Virus record (IMG/VR): IMGVR_UViG_3300021354_000003
Coordinates: 1-39,396 of that record
Origin: a virus
Reading direction: 5' to 3' (one strand)
DNA length: 39,396 nucleotides
Positions 23,130-29,795 of this stretch are shown piece by piece (position 1 is the stretch's first letter; every line of letters starts with the position of its first letter). The notes beneath the pieces were generated by a model, which worked only from the letters and a program-made list of their open reading frames with translations, was not told where the DNA came from and made no database searches. The position numbers and the translations under genes were made by a program.

Positions 23130-25065
23130 CCGATGCGACTTACGCAGTCGCGGTGCCTATAACTACGCGAGGGATCCTAGCACCCAAATTATTTGCATGG
23201 CGTATGCCTTTGATGATGAGGACGTTGCTTTATGGACGCCTGACCAAAAATTTCCTAAGCGTGTAGCGCAACACTTTTTTGATGATGGTCAAATCAGGGC
23301 GCACAACGCAGGTTTTGATCGTTTAATTACCGAATATGTTTTATGTTGTGACTACAAAGTGCCTACGCCTTTATTGACACAATGGTACTGCACGGCTGCT
23401 CAAGCACGGGCTAACTGCGCTCCAGGCTCATTAGAGGACGTTGGACGCTTTGCTAGTAGCAGTATGCGTAAAGACCACCGAGGCAATCAATTGATTCGCC
23501 TGTTGTGTATCCCAAGGGCAGATGGTACATTTAATACAGACCCCACCTTGCTGGCAGAAATGGGTAATTACGCCCTACAAGACGTCAGAACCATGCGGGC
23601 GATCTCTAAGGCTTTGAGGGAATTATCGGCTGATGAGCTTATGGATTATCATATTAACGAGCGCATCAATGATCGCGGCGTGTTATTAGACAAGCCATTA
23701 GCTGAGTCTGCGATTCGTTATGCAAGTCACGAGCTTGCAGAGATCGAGAATCTTGTATCTGAAATAACCCAAGGCGAAATTTCATCGGTGCGCTCACCTC
23801 GCATGAAAGAGTGGGTGCTTGCCCGTGTTGGCGATGACGCCAAAAAACTCATGGAAAACTATAAAGATGGCGATAAGAAATATTCGATCGACAAGTCAGT
23901 TCGAGCTAACCTACTTATTCTTGCTGAAGAAAACCCCGATGAAATACCGGCGGAAGTTGCAGATGTTATCCAATGTGCGGACGACCTATGGGCGTCTAGT
24001 GTTGCGAAATTTAACCGATTAAAGGATTTAGCAGATGAAGAAGATCACCGAGTTCGTGGGGCTTTTGTCTTTGCAGGTGGAAGCGCTACGGGCCGCGCTT
24101 CGTCCTACGGCGCCCAAGTTCATAACTTCACCCGCAAGTGTGCTCAAGATCCTGATGCCGTTAGACAAGCTATGGTTAGAGGCCACTCAATTGTCCCTGC
24201 CTTTGGACGCAGAGTCACCGATGTACTCAAAGGTATGCTTCGACCAGCCCTCATTCCTGCAAGAGGTAAATCATTGGTTGTCGCAGATTGGGCAGGAATC
24301 GAAGCTAGAGTTAACCCCTGGCTATCTAACTGCGATGCGGGAACCAAGAAGTTATCACTCTTTGCACGAGGCGAGGACGTCTATAAAGTTAACGCAAGTG
24401 CAACCTTCCACGTCCCTGTCGCTGACGTTAACAGTGAACAACGGCAAATTGGCAAAGTCCAAGAGTTAGCCTGTGGCTTTGCAGGGGGCATAGGAGCGTT
24501 TGCTGCAATGGGACGCGCCTATGGCATTTTGTTACCTGAGCCTCAAGCAAAGCGAATGGTCGCAGCGTGGCGTATGGCGAATCCTTGGGCTACTCCGTAT
24601 TGGCAAGACCTTGAAGAAGCGTACACCAGAGCGATGCGTAATCCGAAGCATGAATTTAGCGCGGGTAGGGTTACCTATATGTACGACGGCTTGCATCTTT
24701 GGTATGCTCTACCTTCTGGGCGTGTACTTTGTTACCCGTTTGCAAGAACAGAAGCGGACGGAATAACGTACGCTAAGTCAGCGTGGAAACCCGCAGCAGA
24801 CGCTAAAGAATGGCCTAGAGCGAGATTATGGAAGGGATTGGCTTGTGAGAATATTACGCAAGCTGTTGCCAATGATTTATTGCGTCATTCTTTACGTCAG
24901 TTAGATGATGTCGTTCTTCATGTACATGATGAAATTGTTGTAGAAACAGATCAGCCCGAAGCAATGATGAAACGAATGGAAGAAGTGATGTGTACCCCGC
25001 CTGATTGGGCTGCGGGTATACCCCTAGGAGTAGAAGTATCCACGATGAAAAGGTATGGTAAATAA
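23095..25065 (+). CDS. polA: Family A DNA polymerase with 3'-5' exonuclease domain
   Basis: In this 656-residue enzyme the exonuclease domain has LDYET (D7, E9), NAGFD (D75) and YALQDVRTM (D163). The polymerase has motif A VADWAGIEARV (D398), motif B RQIGKVQELACG (R450, K454) and motif C HVHDEIV (D612). In motif B the residue matching E. coli Phe762 is Leu458. Leu here is known from virioplankton PolA studies and has been linked to slow or temperate replication styles. No 5'-3' exonuclease domain is present. It replicates phage DNA with the primase-helicase encoded next. Confidence 0.95.
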   Translation: MTILYLDYETRSRCDLRSRGAYNYARDPSTQIICMAYAFDDEDVALWTPDQKFPKRVAQHFFDDGQIRAHNAGFDRLITEYVLCCDYKVPTPLLTQWYCTAAQARANCAPGSLEDVGRFASSSMRKDHRGNQLIRLLCIPRADGTFNTDPTLLAEMGNYALQDVRTMRAISKALRELSADELMDYHINERINDRGVLLDKPLAESAIRYASHELAEIENLVSEITQGEISSVRSPRMKEWVLARVGDDAKKLMENYKDGDKKYSIDKSVRANLLILAEENPDEIPAEVADVIQCADDLWASSVAKFNRLKDLADEEDHRVRGAFVFAGGSATGRASSYGAQVHNFTRKCAQDPDAVRQAMVRGHSIVPAFGRRVTDVLKGMLRPALIPARGKSLVVADWAGIEARVNPWLSNCDAGTKKLSLFARGEDVYKVNASATFHVPVADVNSEQRQIGKVQELACGFAGGIGAFAAMGRAYGILLPEPQAKRMVAAWRMANPWATPYWQDLEEAYTRAMRNPKHEFSAGRVTYMYDGLHLWYALPSGRVLCYPFARTEADGITYAKSAWKPAADAKEWPRARLWKGLACENITQAVANDLLRHSLRQLDDVVLHVHDEIVVETDQPEAMMKRMEEVMCTPPDWAAGIPLGVEVSTMKRYGK

Positions 25066-25072
25066 AAAAAAC

Positions 25073-25099
25073 ACCCCCTAGGTCTTTAGGCTAGGGGGT
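25073..25099 (-). terminator. Intrinsic terminator facing leftward, between PolA and primase-helicase
   Basis: ACCCCCTAG and CTAGGGGGT form a perfect 9-bp stem with a 9-base loop. On the reverse strand the stem is followed by G and then eight T, a classical terminator. On the forward strand only a hairpin without T-run appears. Both neighbouring genes run rightward, so it faces against them. Confidence 0.75.
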
Positions 25100-25124
25100 A
25101 ACCCTCACGAAAGGTAGTCCATAA

Positions 25125-27422
25125 ATGAACTTTGTAGAATATATCACCAATCTAGCACCAGAAGGTGAAACCGCTTTAATTGTTAGACAAAAACCACAGT
25201 TAGATGGCAATGGGATGTTGCAGACCCATGCCGATGGTACGATTAAATGCACATGGCCTGCGTTCCTGCCTACTGCTAAGGTCAAGAAGGATTGGGCAAT
25301 TTACGGCAATACAGGCTCGTTTATCCTTGATCGCTTTGCCGATGGCAAGGTATCAGCGTCTAGCGCCAACTGCGAATATGTCCTTGTGATGATGTTAGAT
25401 GACATCGGCACCAAGTCCAAAGAGCCACCACTTGCGCCTACTTGGATCATGGAAACATCCAAGGGATCATACCAATGGGGCTACGCATTTAAAGAGCAAC
25501 CAACTAAGGGCGACTTTACCGCAGCAATCAAAGCCATAGCCAAAGCGGGCTACACCGATCCTGGCGCTACTAATGCAGTGCGTAATTTCCGTCTGCCAGG
25601 ATCTGTAAACCTGAAACCAGGGCGTAATAACTTTGTATCAACATTGATACAATTTCACCCTGAGCGTGAATACAACCTTGAAGATATCTGCGTTGCCCTT
25701 GATGTTGTGCCTGATCCTGCCGATACTGCTACAAATGTAGCAATACGCTTAGCTGATACCGGCAAGGATTCAGTAGTCACTTGGCTTAACGAGCAGGGTT
25801 TAATTATGTCTGCTGCCAATGGCGAGGGCTGGATGGGGATCGTTTGTCCTAACAACGCCGAGCATACCGATGGCAATATTGAAGGTCGGTATAAACCCTT
25901 AGATCGTTCGTTCTGTTGCTTGCATGGTCACTGCGTGGACTTTAGTTCGCAGATGTTTCTCGATTGGGTAGCGGATAATGGTGGCCCGACTGTATCGCAT
26001 GGTTTGCGTGATGAGTTGCTTGCTGAGAAAATGAAAGATACTTTGTCCAAGATAACGCCTAATGATATTTACCGCGATACGGCTGCCGAACTCATTGCTG
26101 AAGTTGAGCGCAAAGAACTAGGACGCATCGAGAAGGCTGAGTGGTATTCCCGTTTTGCGTATATACAAGACGATGAGTCTTACTTTGATATGCAAGACCG
26201 CCGCGAAGTGAGCCGTCAAACCTTTAACGCCTTGTTCCGTCATACCGCCTGCAAGAGTATTCATACGGGGCGCAAGGTAGAAGCGTCTATCTGCTTTGAT
26301 GAGAATCGTCAAGCCAATGGTGCAAAGGCGTTAGTTGGCGTTACTTACGCTGCCGGCGAAGATGTAATCGTGTCCCGTGATGGTGATCTATATGGCAACC
26401 GCTGGCGTGATGCCCGCCCGCAATTAGAAAACCCGTCTGCTGACATCTCTATGTGGCTAAAGCATTGTCAAGAGCTTGTCCCTGAGCCTGATGAGCTAGA
26501 GCATATCTTTGATGTGATGGCCTTTAAGGTGCAACACCCTGAGATTAAGATAAACCATGCAATCCTTCATGCTGGCGATCAAGGAAGCGGCAAAGATACC
26601 TTTTGGGCGCCGTTTATATGGGCTGTTTGCGGTAATCACTCTAAGAATCGCGGCATCATGGACAATAACAGCGTCAATAGCCAGTGGGGCTACCAGCTAG
26701 AGAGTGAAATTCTCATTATCAATGAGCTAAAAGAGCCGGACGCCGCAACGCGTCGTCAGTTGGCTAACCAATTAAAGCCAATTATTGCTGCGCCACCTGA
26801 GATGTTGCCTATTAACCGCAAGGGCTTGCACCCGTACATGATGGCAAACCGCCTGTTCGTGTTGGCTTTCTCTAATGATCCTGTGCCTATCTCGCTAGAT
26901 AGCCAAGATCGGCGCTGGTTTTGCGTGTGGTCGGCTGCGCCGCGTATGGACTCAAACAAGGCCAAGAAAATGTGGGACTGGTATCGTGCCGGCGGGTTCG
27001 CTGCTATCGCTGATAATCTTAAAAAGCGTGATGTATCCCGTTTTAATCCTAGCGCGCCGCCGATGTGGACTGAGTTCAAGGCAAACTTAATAGAGCATGG
27101 CATGAGCATGGCTGAGAGTTACCTCGTAGAGATGCTTAAAAACCGCACAGGGGAGTTTTCGCGTGGGGTTATAGGCTCACCCTTTCACTCTCTCTGTGAT
27201 CGCCTTGCGGGTGCTGCGCCGTCAGGCGTTAAAGTGCCACAGGCTGCATTGTTGCACGCGCTTAAGGAAGCCGGTTGGATAGATCGCGGGCGATTAAAAT
27301 CACGTGAGTTTGATTCTAAAAAGCATATATTTTGTGCCCCTGATCTTAACGATTTAGCCAAGTCTGAATTGCGCCGGTTGGTAGAGGAAAACCCGCCGCC
27401 TAAGATGGTTCTAGTTAAGTAA
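25125..27422 (+). CDS. Primase/SF3 helicase (RepB/D5-like, DUF5906-type)
   Basis: In this 765-residue protein the N-terminal part (1-200) resembles an archaeo-eukaryotic/RepB-type primase, with VMMLDDIGTKS (D92, D93) as candidate metal ligands. A putative zinc site follows (C241, H247, C265, H267, C270). The C-terminal helicase has Walker A HAGDQGSGKDTF (484-492), Walker B ILIINELKE (529-536) and a sensor-like VLAFSNDPVPI. Such proteins prime and unwind DNA at the fork or load at an origin. The ribosome site AAAGGTAGTCC precedes the ATG. GC-rich codons appear more often here than in the late genes. Confidence 0.85.
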   Translation: MNFVEYITNLAPEGETALIVRQKPQLDGNGMLQTHADGTIKCTWPAFLPTAKVKKDWAIYGNTGSFILDRFADGKVSASSANCEYVLVMMLDDIGTKSKEPPLAPTWIMETSKGSYQWGYAFKEQPTKGDFTAAIKAIAKAGYTDPGATNAVRNFRLPGSVNLKPGRNNFVSTLIQFHPEREYNLEDICVALDVVPDPADTATNVAIRLADTGKDSVVTWLNEQGLIMSAANGEGWMGIVCPNNAEHTDGNIEGRYKPLDRSFCCLHGHCVDFSSQMFLDWVADNGGPTVSHGLRDELLAEKMKDTLSKITPNDIYRDTAAELIAEVERKELGRIEKAEWYSRFAYIQDDESYFDMQDRREVSRQTFNALFRHTACKSIHTGRKVEASICFDENRQANGAKALVGVTYAAGEDVIVSRDGDLYGNRWRDARPQLENPSADISMWLKHCQELVPEPDELEHIFDVMAFKVQHPEIKINHAILHAGDQGSGKDTFWAPFIWAVCGNHSKNRGIMDNNSVNSQWGYQLESEILIINELKEPDAATRRQLANQLKPIIAAPPEMLPINRKGLHPYMMANRLFVLAFSNDPVPISLDSQDRRWFCVWSAAPRMDSNKAKKMWDWYRAGGFAAIADNLKKRDVSRFNPSAPPMWTEFKANLIEHGMSMAESYLVEMLKNRTGEFSRGVIGSPFHSLCDRLAGAAPSGVKVPQAALLHALKEAGWIDRGRLKSREFDSKKHIFCAPDLNDLAKSELRRLVEENPPPKMVLVK

Positions 27423-27425
27423 AAG

Positions 27426-27451
27426 AAAAGCCCCAATTAAGGGGCTTTTTT
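27426..27451. terminator. Bidirectional intrinsic terminator at a convergent junction
   Basis: AAAAGCCCC and GGGGCTTTT (9-bp stem) with an AATTAA loop. The forward strand has six T after the C; the reverse strand reads GGGGCTTTTC then TTTT. It stands 3 bases after the primase-helicase stop and 1 base from the end of the leftward small-gene block, so it can serve both. Confidence 0.88.
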
Positions 27452-27452
27452 A

Positions 27453-27515
27453 TTAGAGGTCTAAGAGAATGATTAACAGGGCGCTAAGTCCCAACACTAT
27501 AACCGCTAGGAGCAT
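27453..27515 (-). CDS. Possible 20-residue membrane peptide
   Basis: The reverse strand encodes a 20-residue peptide, wholly hydrophobic apart from one Asp near the end (LLAVIVLGLSALLIILLDL). The start is inside the end of the previous small gene, with GCGAGG five bases before the ATG. It would be a single membrane segment. Very short; support is the ribosome site, the overlap and the strongly biased composition. Confidence 0.4.
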   Translation of the reverse strand: MLLAVIVLGLSALLIILLDL

Positions 27516-27649
27516 AGAACCTCGCTCTCTACGTACGCTGGCCAACCGGTAACGTGTTGGTACACCATAGCTTGTTTTAACGCCGTAGCCGCGTTCTTAT
27601 GCGCCCCGATTAGTTCGTTTTTATGGTTGTATACATTGTATATAGTCAT
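27506..27649 (-). CDS. Small hypothetical protein
   Basis: The 47-residue product (TIYNVYNHKNELIGAHKNAA, then TALKQAMVYQHVTGWPAYVE) starts at an ATG with AAAAGGCCTAATT before it. The N-terminal part looks like a small alpha/beta unit. It is one of a chain of small leftward genes with overlapping or abutting ends. No family is recognised. Confidence 0.55.
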   Translation of the reverse strand: MTIYNVYNHKNELIGAHKNAATALKQAMVYQHVTGWPAYVESEVLCS

Positions 27650-27651
27650 AA

Positions 27652-27777
27652 TTAGGCCTTTTCTATTGTGCCGCCCGTTTTGCGGGCGAATGTGGTTGCG
27701 TTTGCTTTATTAGTAAAGCGGCGATAAGCGTATGATTCAACGCCGCCGAGATACGTTTTATATATGACAGTAAACAT
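27652..27777 (-). CDS. Small hypothetical protein
   Basis: The 41-residue product (FTVIYKTYLGGVESYAYRRF, then TNKANATTFARKTGGTIEKA) starts with a TAATG overlap and a strong site GAGAGGATCAAATA. Two short beta strands followed by a helix are likely: V-x-Y-K and AxxFAxKxGG resemble small phage proteins that pair with regulators. Function unknown. Confidence 0.6.
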   Translation of the reverse strand: MFTVIYKTYLGGVESYAYRRFTNKANATTFARKTGGTIEKA

Positions 27778-27887
27778 TATTTGATCCTCTCAACGGCCAC
27801 GATCACGCGGCTTATTTTGGCTATAAAATTGGCATAGGCTACGGCCTCGGCCATTGTTTGAAATACTTTCCCGCCGGATATATACAT
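27777..27887 (-). CDS. Small hypothetical protein
   Basis: This 36-residue product (YISGGKVFQTMAEAVAYANF, then IAKISRVIVAVERIK) is preceded by GAGGAGCTATAAATC. Its stop shares one base with the next start. The pattern FxTMAEAVAYANFIAKxxxxxVxVExI suggests a small alpha/beta fold. No function can be given. Confidence 0.58.
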   Translation of the reverse strand: MYISGGKVFQTMAEAVAYANFIAKISRVIVAVERIK

Positions 27888-27890
27888 GAT

Positions 27891-28091
27891 TTATAGCTCC
27901 TCGCTTGAAAATTTAGCTTCAGTTTGAAATTCGACGCTCTCAATTTGCCAATCAAGTTCCGGCAGGTCATCCCATTCGTATTCCTCATCGCCCATTGTGA
28001 TAAGGGCTATGGCGTCAGAGCCGGTTTCGGCCTCGATGTATAGTTCTTCGTAGCTGGTGCGTTTAGCTATTACGCGGTAAAGTTTGGTCAT
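27891..28091 (-). CDS. Small acidic hypothetical protein
   Basis: The 66-residue protein starts TKLYRVIAKRTSYEELYIEA and ends SVEFQTEAKFSSEEL, with an acidic middle (GDEEYEWDDLPELDW). The pattern YRVxAxRTxYxELYIEAxxxxDAxxL with a later WxIxSVE resembles small phage proteins with a beta-alpha-beta fold also seen in its neighbours. The acidic nature could mimic DNA, but this is speculation. Confidence 0.65.
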   Translation of the reverse strand: MTKLYRVIAKRTSYEELYIEAETGSDAIALITMGDEEYEWDDLPELDWQIESVEFQTEAKFSSEEL

Positions 28092-28092
28092 A

Positions 28093-28206
28093 TTAAAACC
28101 CCCCGTTTAGATAAAAATACAAGGCGATCATGCCGCCGCACAATACGCCGCCCAAAATGCCGGCGGCTACTATCTCAAGTTTGCTAGGTTGTGGCTGCTT
28201 ATTCAT
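28093..28206 (-). CDS. Small single-pass membrane protein
   Basis: The 37-residue product (NKQPQPSKLEIVAAGILGGV, then LCGGMIALYFYLNGGF) has a Gln/Pro-rich N-terminus and one Gly-rich membrane segment (about 12-33). The start overlaps the stop of the upstream gene by 4 bases (ATGA). Possible inner-membrane toxin or exclusion factor, but there is no direct evidence. Confidence 0.55.
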   Translation of the reverse strand: MNKQPQPSKLEIVAAGILGGVLCGGMIALYFYLNGGF

Positions 28207-28640
28207 TGTTGGCCGCCTTTGATAGCTAATACAAAATGACCGCAACTGTTATAAACCTCATAGCCTTGAAATCCATCTTCCGAATAGTTATAAATACGAT
28301 CACGCCCGCCAAAAACAAACCATGCGCCGCGAATACCTAATTTATTCTCGTGGTTGTAACCTTGTTCCGGCGCGCTTACAGGTCTAAACCCTTGATCGTC
28401 GCAAGGCATAACACAATCCACCATGCCGTCAAAATTAGATAAATTCTTAATATATAACGCGGAATTTTTACGAATAAAGCTCTTAACTGTGGCCAATGTT
28501 GGATTGGCTTTAAGAGTTACCGGCGTTAAAACAGTTCCGCCGGTTGTTTTGTCCATCGTCAATAAATAGGGTTTGCCGTCAATCATAGAGCGATAATCGG
28601 CGGGTTTTGTTGCGTATTCGCGTTTTGTCATTTGTAACAT
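28203..28640 (-). CDS. Hypothetical protein, first gene of the leftward small-gene block
   Basis: The 145-residue protein starts LQMTKREYATKPADYRSMID. The middle part is ATVKSFIRKNSALYIKNLSNFDGMVDCVMPC and the end GYEVYNSCGHFVLAIKGGQQ. It has Cys near 76, 79 and 133 that might bind a metal. A site AAAGGAATCTACACC precedes the ATG, and a leftward promoter is found 60 bases upstream. As the promoter-proximal gene it should be the most expressed of the block. I do not recognise the family. Confidence 0.7.
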   Translation of the reverse strand: MLQMTKREYATKPADYRSMIDGKPYLLTMDKTTGGTVLTPVTLKANPTLATVKSFIRKNSALYIKNLSNFDGMVDCVMPCDDQGFRPVSAPEQGYNHENKLGIRGAWFVFGGRDRIYNYSEDGFQGYEVYNSCGHFVLAIKGGQQ

Positions 28641-28671
28641 GGTGTAGATTCCTTTAGTTTAGTGGACTGTT

Positions 28672-28694
28672 TACCGGTTAAGTTGCAGCCGGTA
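28672..28694. repeat. Inverted repeat in the leader of the leftward block
   Basis: TACCGG and CCGGTA are separated by 11 bases, just downstream of the -10 of the leftward promoter, so the predicted transcription start (about 28693) lies within it. It could be an operator or an RNA hairpin near the 5' end. Confidence 0.45.
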
Positions 28695-28699
28695 TTAAG

Positions 28700-28728
28700 A
28701 CTGTAAAGGATTTATTGAGGGTTTGCAA
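28700..28728 (-). promoter_or_regulatory. Leftward sigma70-type promoter for the second small-gene block
   Basis: On the reverse strand TTGCAA (28728-28723) and TACAGT (28705-28700) are 17 bases apart. The block's first gene starts at 28640. An inverted repeat GCAACAC (28725-28731) / GTGTTGC (28753-28759) covers the -35, a possible operator. Confidence 0.55.
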
Positions 28729-28768
28729 CACTTAACGCAAAATATATTTGTGGTGTTGCTTTTTTGGT

Positions 28769-28812
28769 TTGTGGATTGGTTGTGGATTGATTGTGGACTG
28801 ATTGTGGACTAA
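28769..28812 (+). repeat. Four tandem 11-bp iteron-like repeats
   Basis: TTGTGGATTGG, TTGTGGATTGA, TTGTGGACTGA and TTGTGGACTAA start at 28769, 28780, 28791 and 28802, exactly 11 bases apart, one helical turn. Seven positions (TTGTGGA) are constant. A fifth copy-like TAGTGGACTGT stands at 28659. Such spacing puts identical contacts on one face of the DNA. Confidence 0.85.
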
Positions 28813-28855
28813 GTAAAATGGCGGCAAACCCGCATTAAATCAGGGTTGCGGACAA

Positions 28856-28864
28856 TGTGGATAA
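28856..28864 (-). promoter_or_regulatory. Perfect DnaA box
   Basis: TGTGGATAA is the reverse complement of TTATCCACA, the strongest DnaA-binding sequence. It stands 44 bases after the iteron array and directly before an AT-rich stretch. Confidence 0.6.
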
Positions 28865-28897
28865 TGTTAAAAACCATATAAGCCAAAGATTGTATAT

Positions 28898-28926
28898 TTG
28901 TTGTATAAATACAACGAATGTTATAA
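28898..28926 (+). promoter_or_regulatory. Possible rightward promoter with inverted-repeat operator
   Basis: TTGTTG (28898-28903) and TTATAA (28921-28926) are 17 bases apart. A 7-2-7 inverted repeat GTTGTAT-AA-ATACAAC (28900-28915) covers the -35 and the spacer, as a repressor site would. It could drive transcription toward the terminase, about 410 bases away. Confidence 0.35.
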
Positions 28927-28954
28927 GCTAGCGATTTAAAATGCGCGTCCAAAG

Positions 28955-29151
28955 TGTCCACGTTGTCCACAATTACCCTGCTTTTATCCCCGCGCCCCCA
29001 TGTTTACAGCTAAAAGTTGTGGACAGTTTGGACAAACTTAAAACCCGTTGTCCACAATGTCCACAAGCTACGCGCCCGCCAGCTAAAAAGAAAAAGCAAA
29101 CCGCCCGAATGTTGGCAGCTCTTAGCGTGGACAAGTCCACAATGCCCACAA
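28955..29151. repeat. Array of TTGTCCACA-type boxes in 9-bp pairs
   Basis: Boxes start near 28955 and 28964 (TGTCCACG, TGTCCACAA), 29018 and 29027 (TGTGGACAG, TTTGGACAA), 29049 and 29058 (TGTCCACAA twice, perfect) and 29134 and 29143 (AGTCCACAA, TGCCCACAA), each pair 9 bases apart. GTGGAC-AA-GTCCAC at 29127-29140 is a perfect inverted pair. TTGTCCACA is the DnaA box consensus known from high-GC bacteria and differs from the E. coli box at one position. Confidence 0.75.
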
Positions 29152-29339
29152 GCGCCAGCTATAAGTTAGTAACCACTAACCTATTAGAATTTTGCCTTCC
29201 AGCTTGAGGCCCCCGGGTAGGGCCGGCAGATTTTGGGTTGTGGCTACGGAGGTATCACGAACAATTTTTATTTTTATAGTCAACGCGCCCCAAGTCTTTT
29301 AATTTTTATTTTTTATTAAAAAGTGATAACATCCACGCC

Positions 29340-29795
29340 ATGACCTTCCATTCTTTCGCGTATGAGCCTCGCAAGCTTCAAGCAACCGAAGCGCGATTAG
29401 AGGCGATAATGAAAGCCGCTAAGCTCGGCCTTAAGGGTGACTCTTTAGCATTAGCGGCGGGCATGACGCCAACCGAGTACCGCCAATTAGTATTGTTTGA
29501 CCCAATCGCTGAATACGCAGAACTCAAAGGGAGAGCGCAAGGTGAACGTGAAATGGCCGAAGTCTTGCATACTGCTGCAAAAGAAGGCGACACCAAATCA
29601 GCCCTTGCCATCTTGCAACACCAGCACGGCTGGGTCGCCAAACAACAACTCTCTATCGACGTTGATCAGCGCATCTCAATCACTGCTGCTCTCGAACAAG
29701 CACAGTCAAGAGTCATCGATGCTCTCACCCTCGACAATGAAACAGAAACAATAGAGTTCAAAGAAGTAACTAAAAAGAGTCTAAAAGCAGCCTAA
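29340..29795 (+). CDS. Terminase small subunit
   Basis: The 151-residue protein has a helical N-terminal DNA-binding part (TEARLEAIMKAAKLGLKGDSLALAAGMTPTEYRQL, an HTH of the TerS type) followed by AQGEREMAEVLHTAAKEGDTKSALAILQHQHGW, a frequent small-terminase pattern, and an acidic tail. It recognises phage DNA for packaging. It stands directly before the large subunit, whose start comes right after its stop. No ribosome site is seen before the ATG at 29340. A -10-like GATAAC ends 9 bases before it, so a very short leader is possible. Confidence 0.82.
   Translation: MTFHSFAYEPRKLQATEARLEAIMKAAKLGLKGDSLALAAGMTPTEYRQLVLFDPIAEYAELKGRAQGEREMAEVLHTAAKEGDTKSALAILQHQHGWVAKQQLSIDVDQRISITAALEQAQSRVIDALTLDNETETIEFKEVTKKSLKAA

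Larger units (their letters stand above)
28748..29151. other. Candidate replication origin / multi-site protein-binding region
   Basis: About 400 bases between the leftward small-gene block and the terminase hold four phased 11-bp repeats (28769-28812), a degenerate copy TTGTGGTGTTG at 28748, a perfect DnaA box (28856-28864), an AT-rich stretch with an inverted repeat (28865-28926) and at least eight TTGTCCACA-type boxes on both strands (28955-29151). DnaA box arrays, iterons and an AT-rich segment are the standard parts of a bacterial or plasmid-type origin. The region contains no convincing gene: from 28641 to 29339 I see only a doubtful frame at 28941-29207. Origin function is inference. 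Confidence 0.5.

Noticed and set aside
28769-28812. CRISPR-like array
   Set aside because: Units are 11 bp and contiguous, without spacers or cas genes; they fit iterons, not CRISPR repeats.
28941-29207. 88-codon forward frame in the origin-like region
   Set aside because: No ribosome site, composition follows the TTGTCCACA boxes (V-H-V-V-H, C-P-Q-C-P-Q), and the boxes occur on both strands and in different frames, so the frame is more likely a by-product of the repeats.
29221-29339. Promoter directly before the small terminase
   Set aside because: TATAGT (29275) and GATAAC (29325) are present but neither has a usable -35 at 16-18 bases; left as unassigned AT-rich leader.
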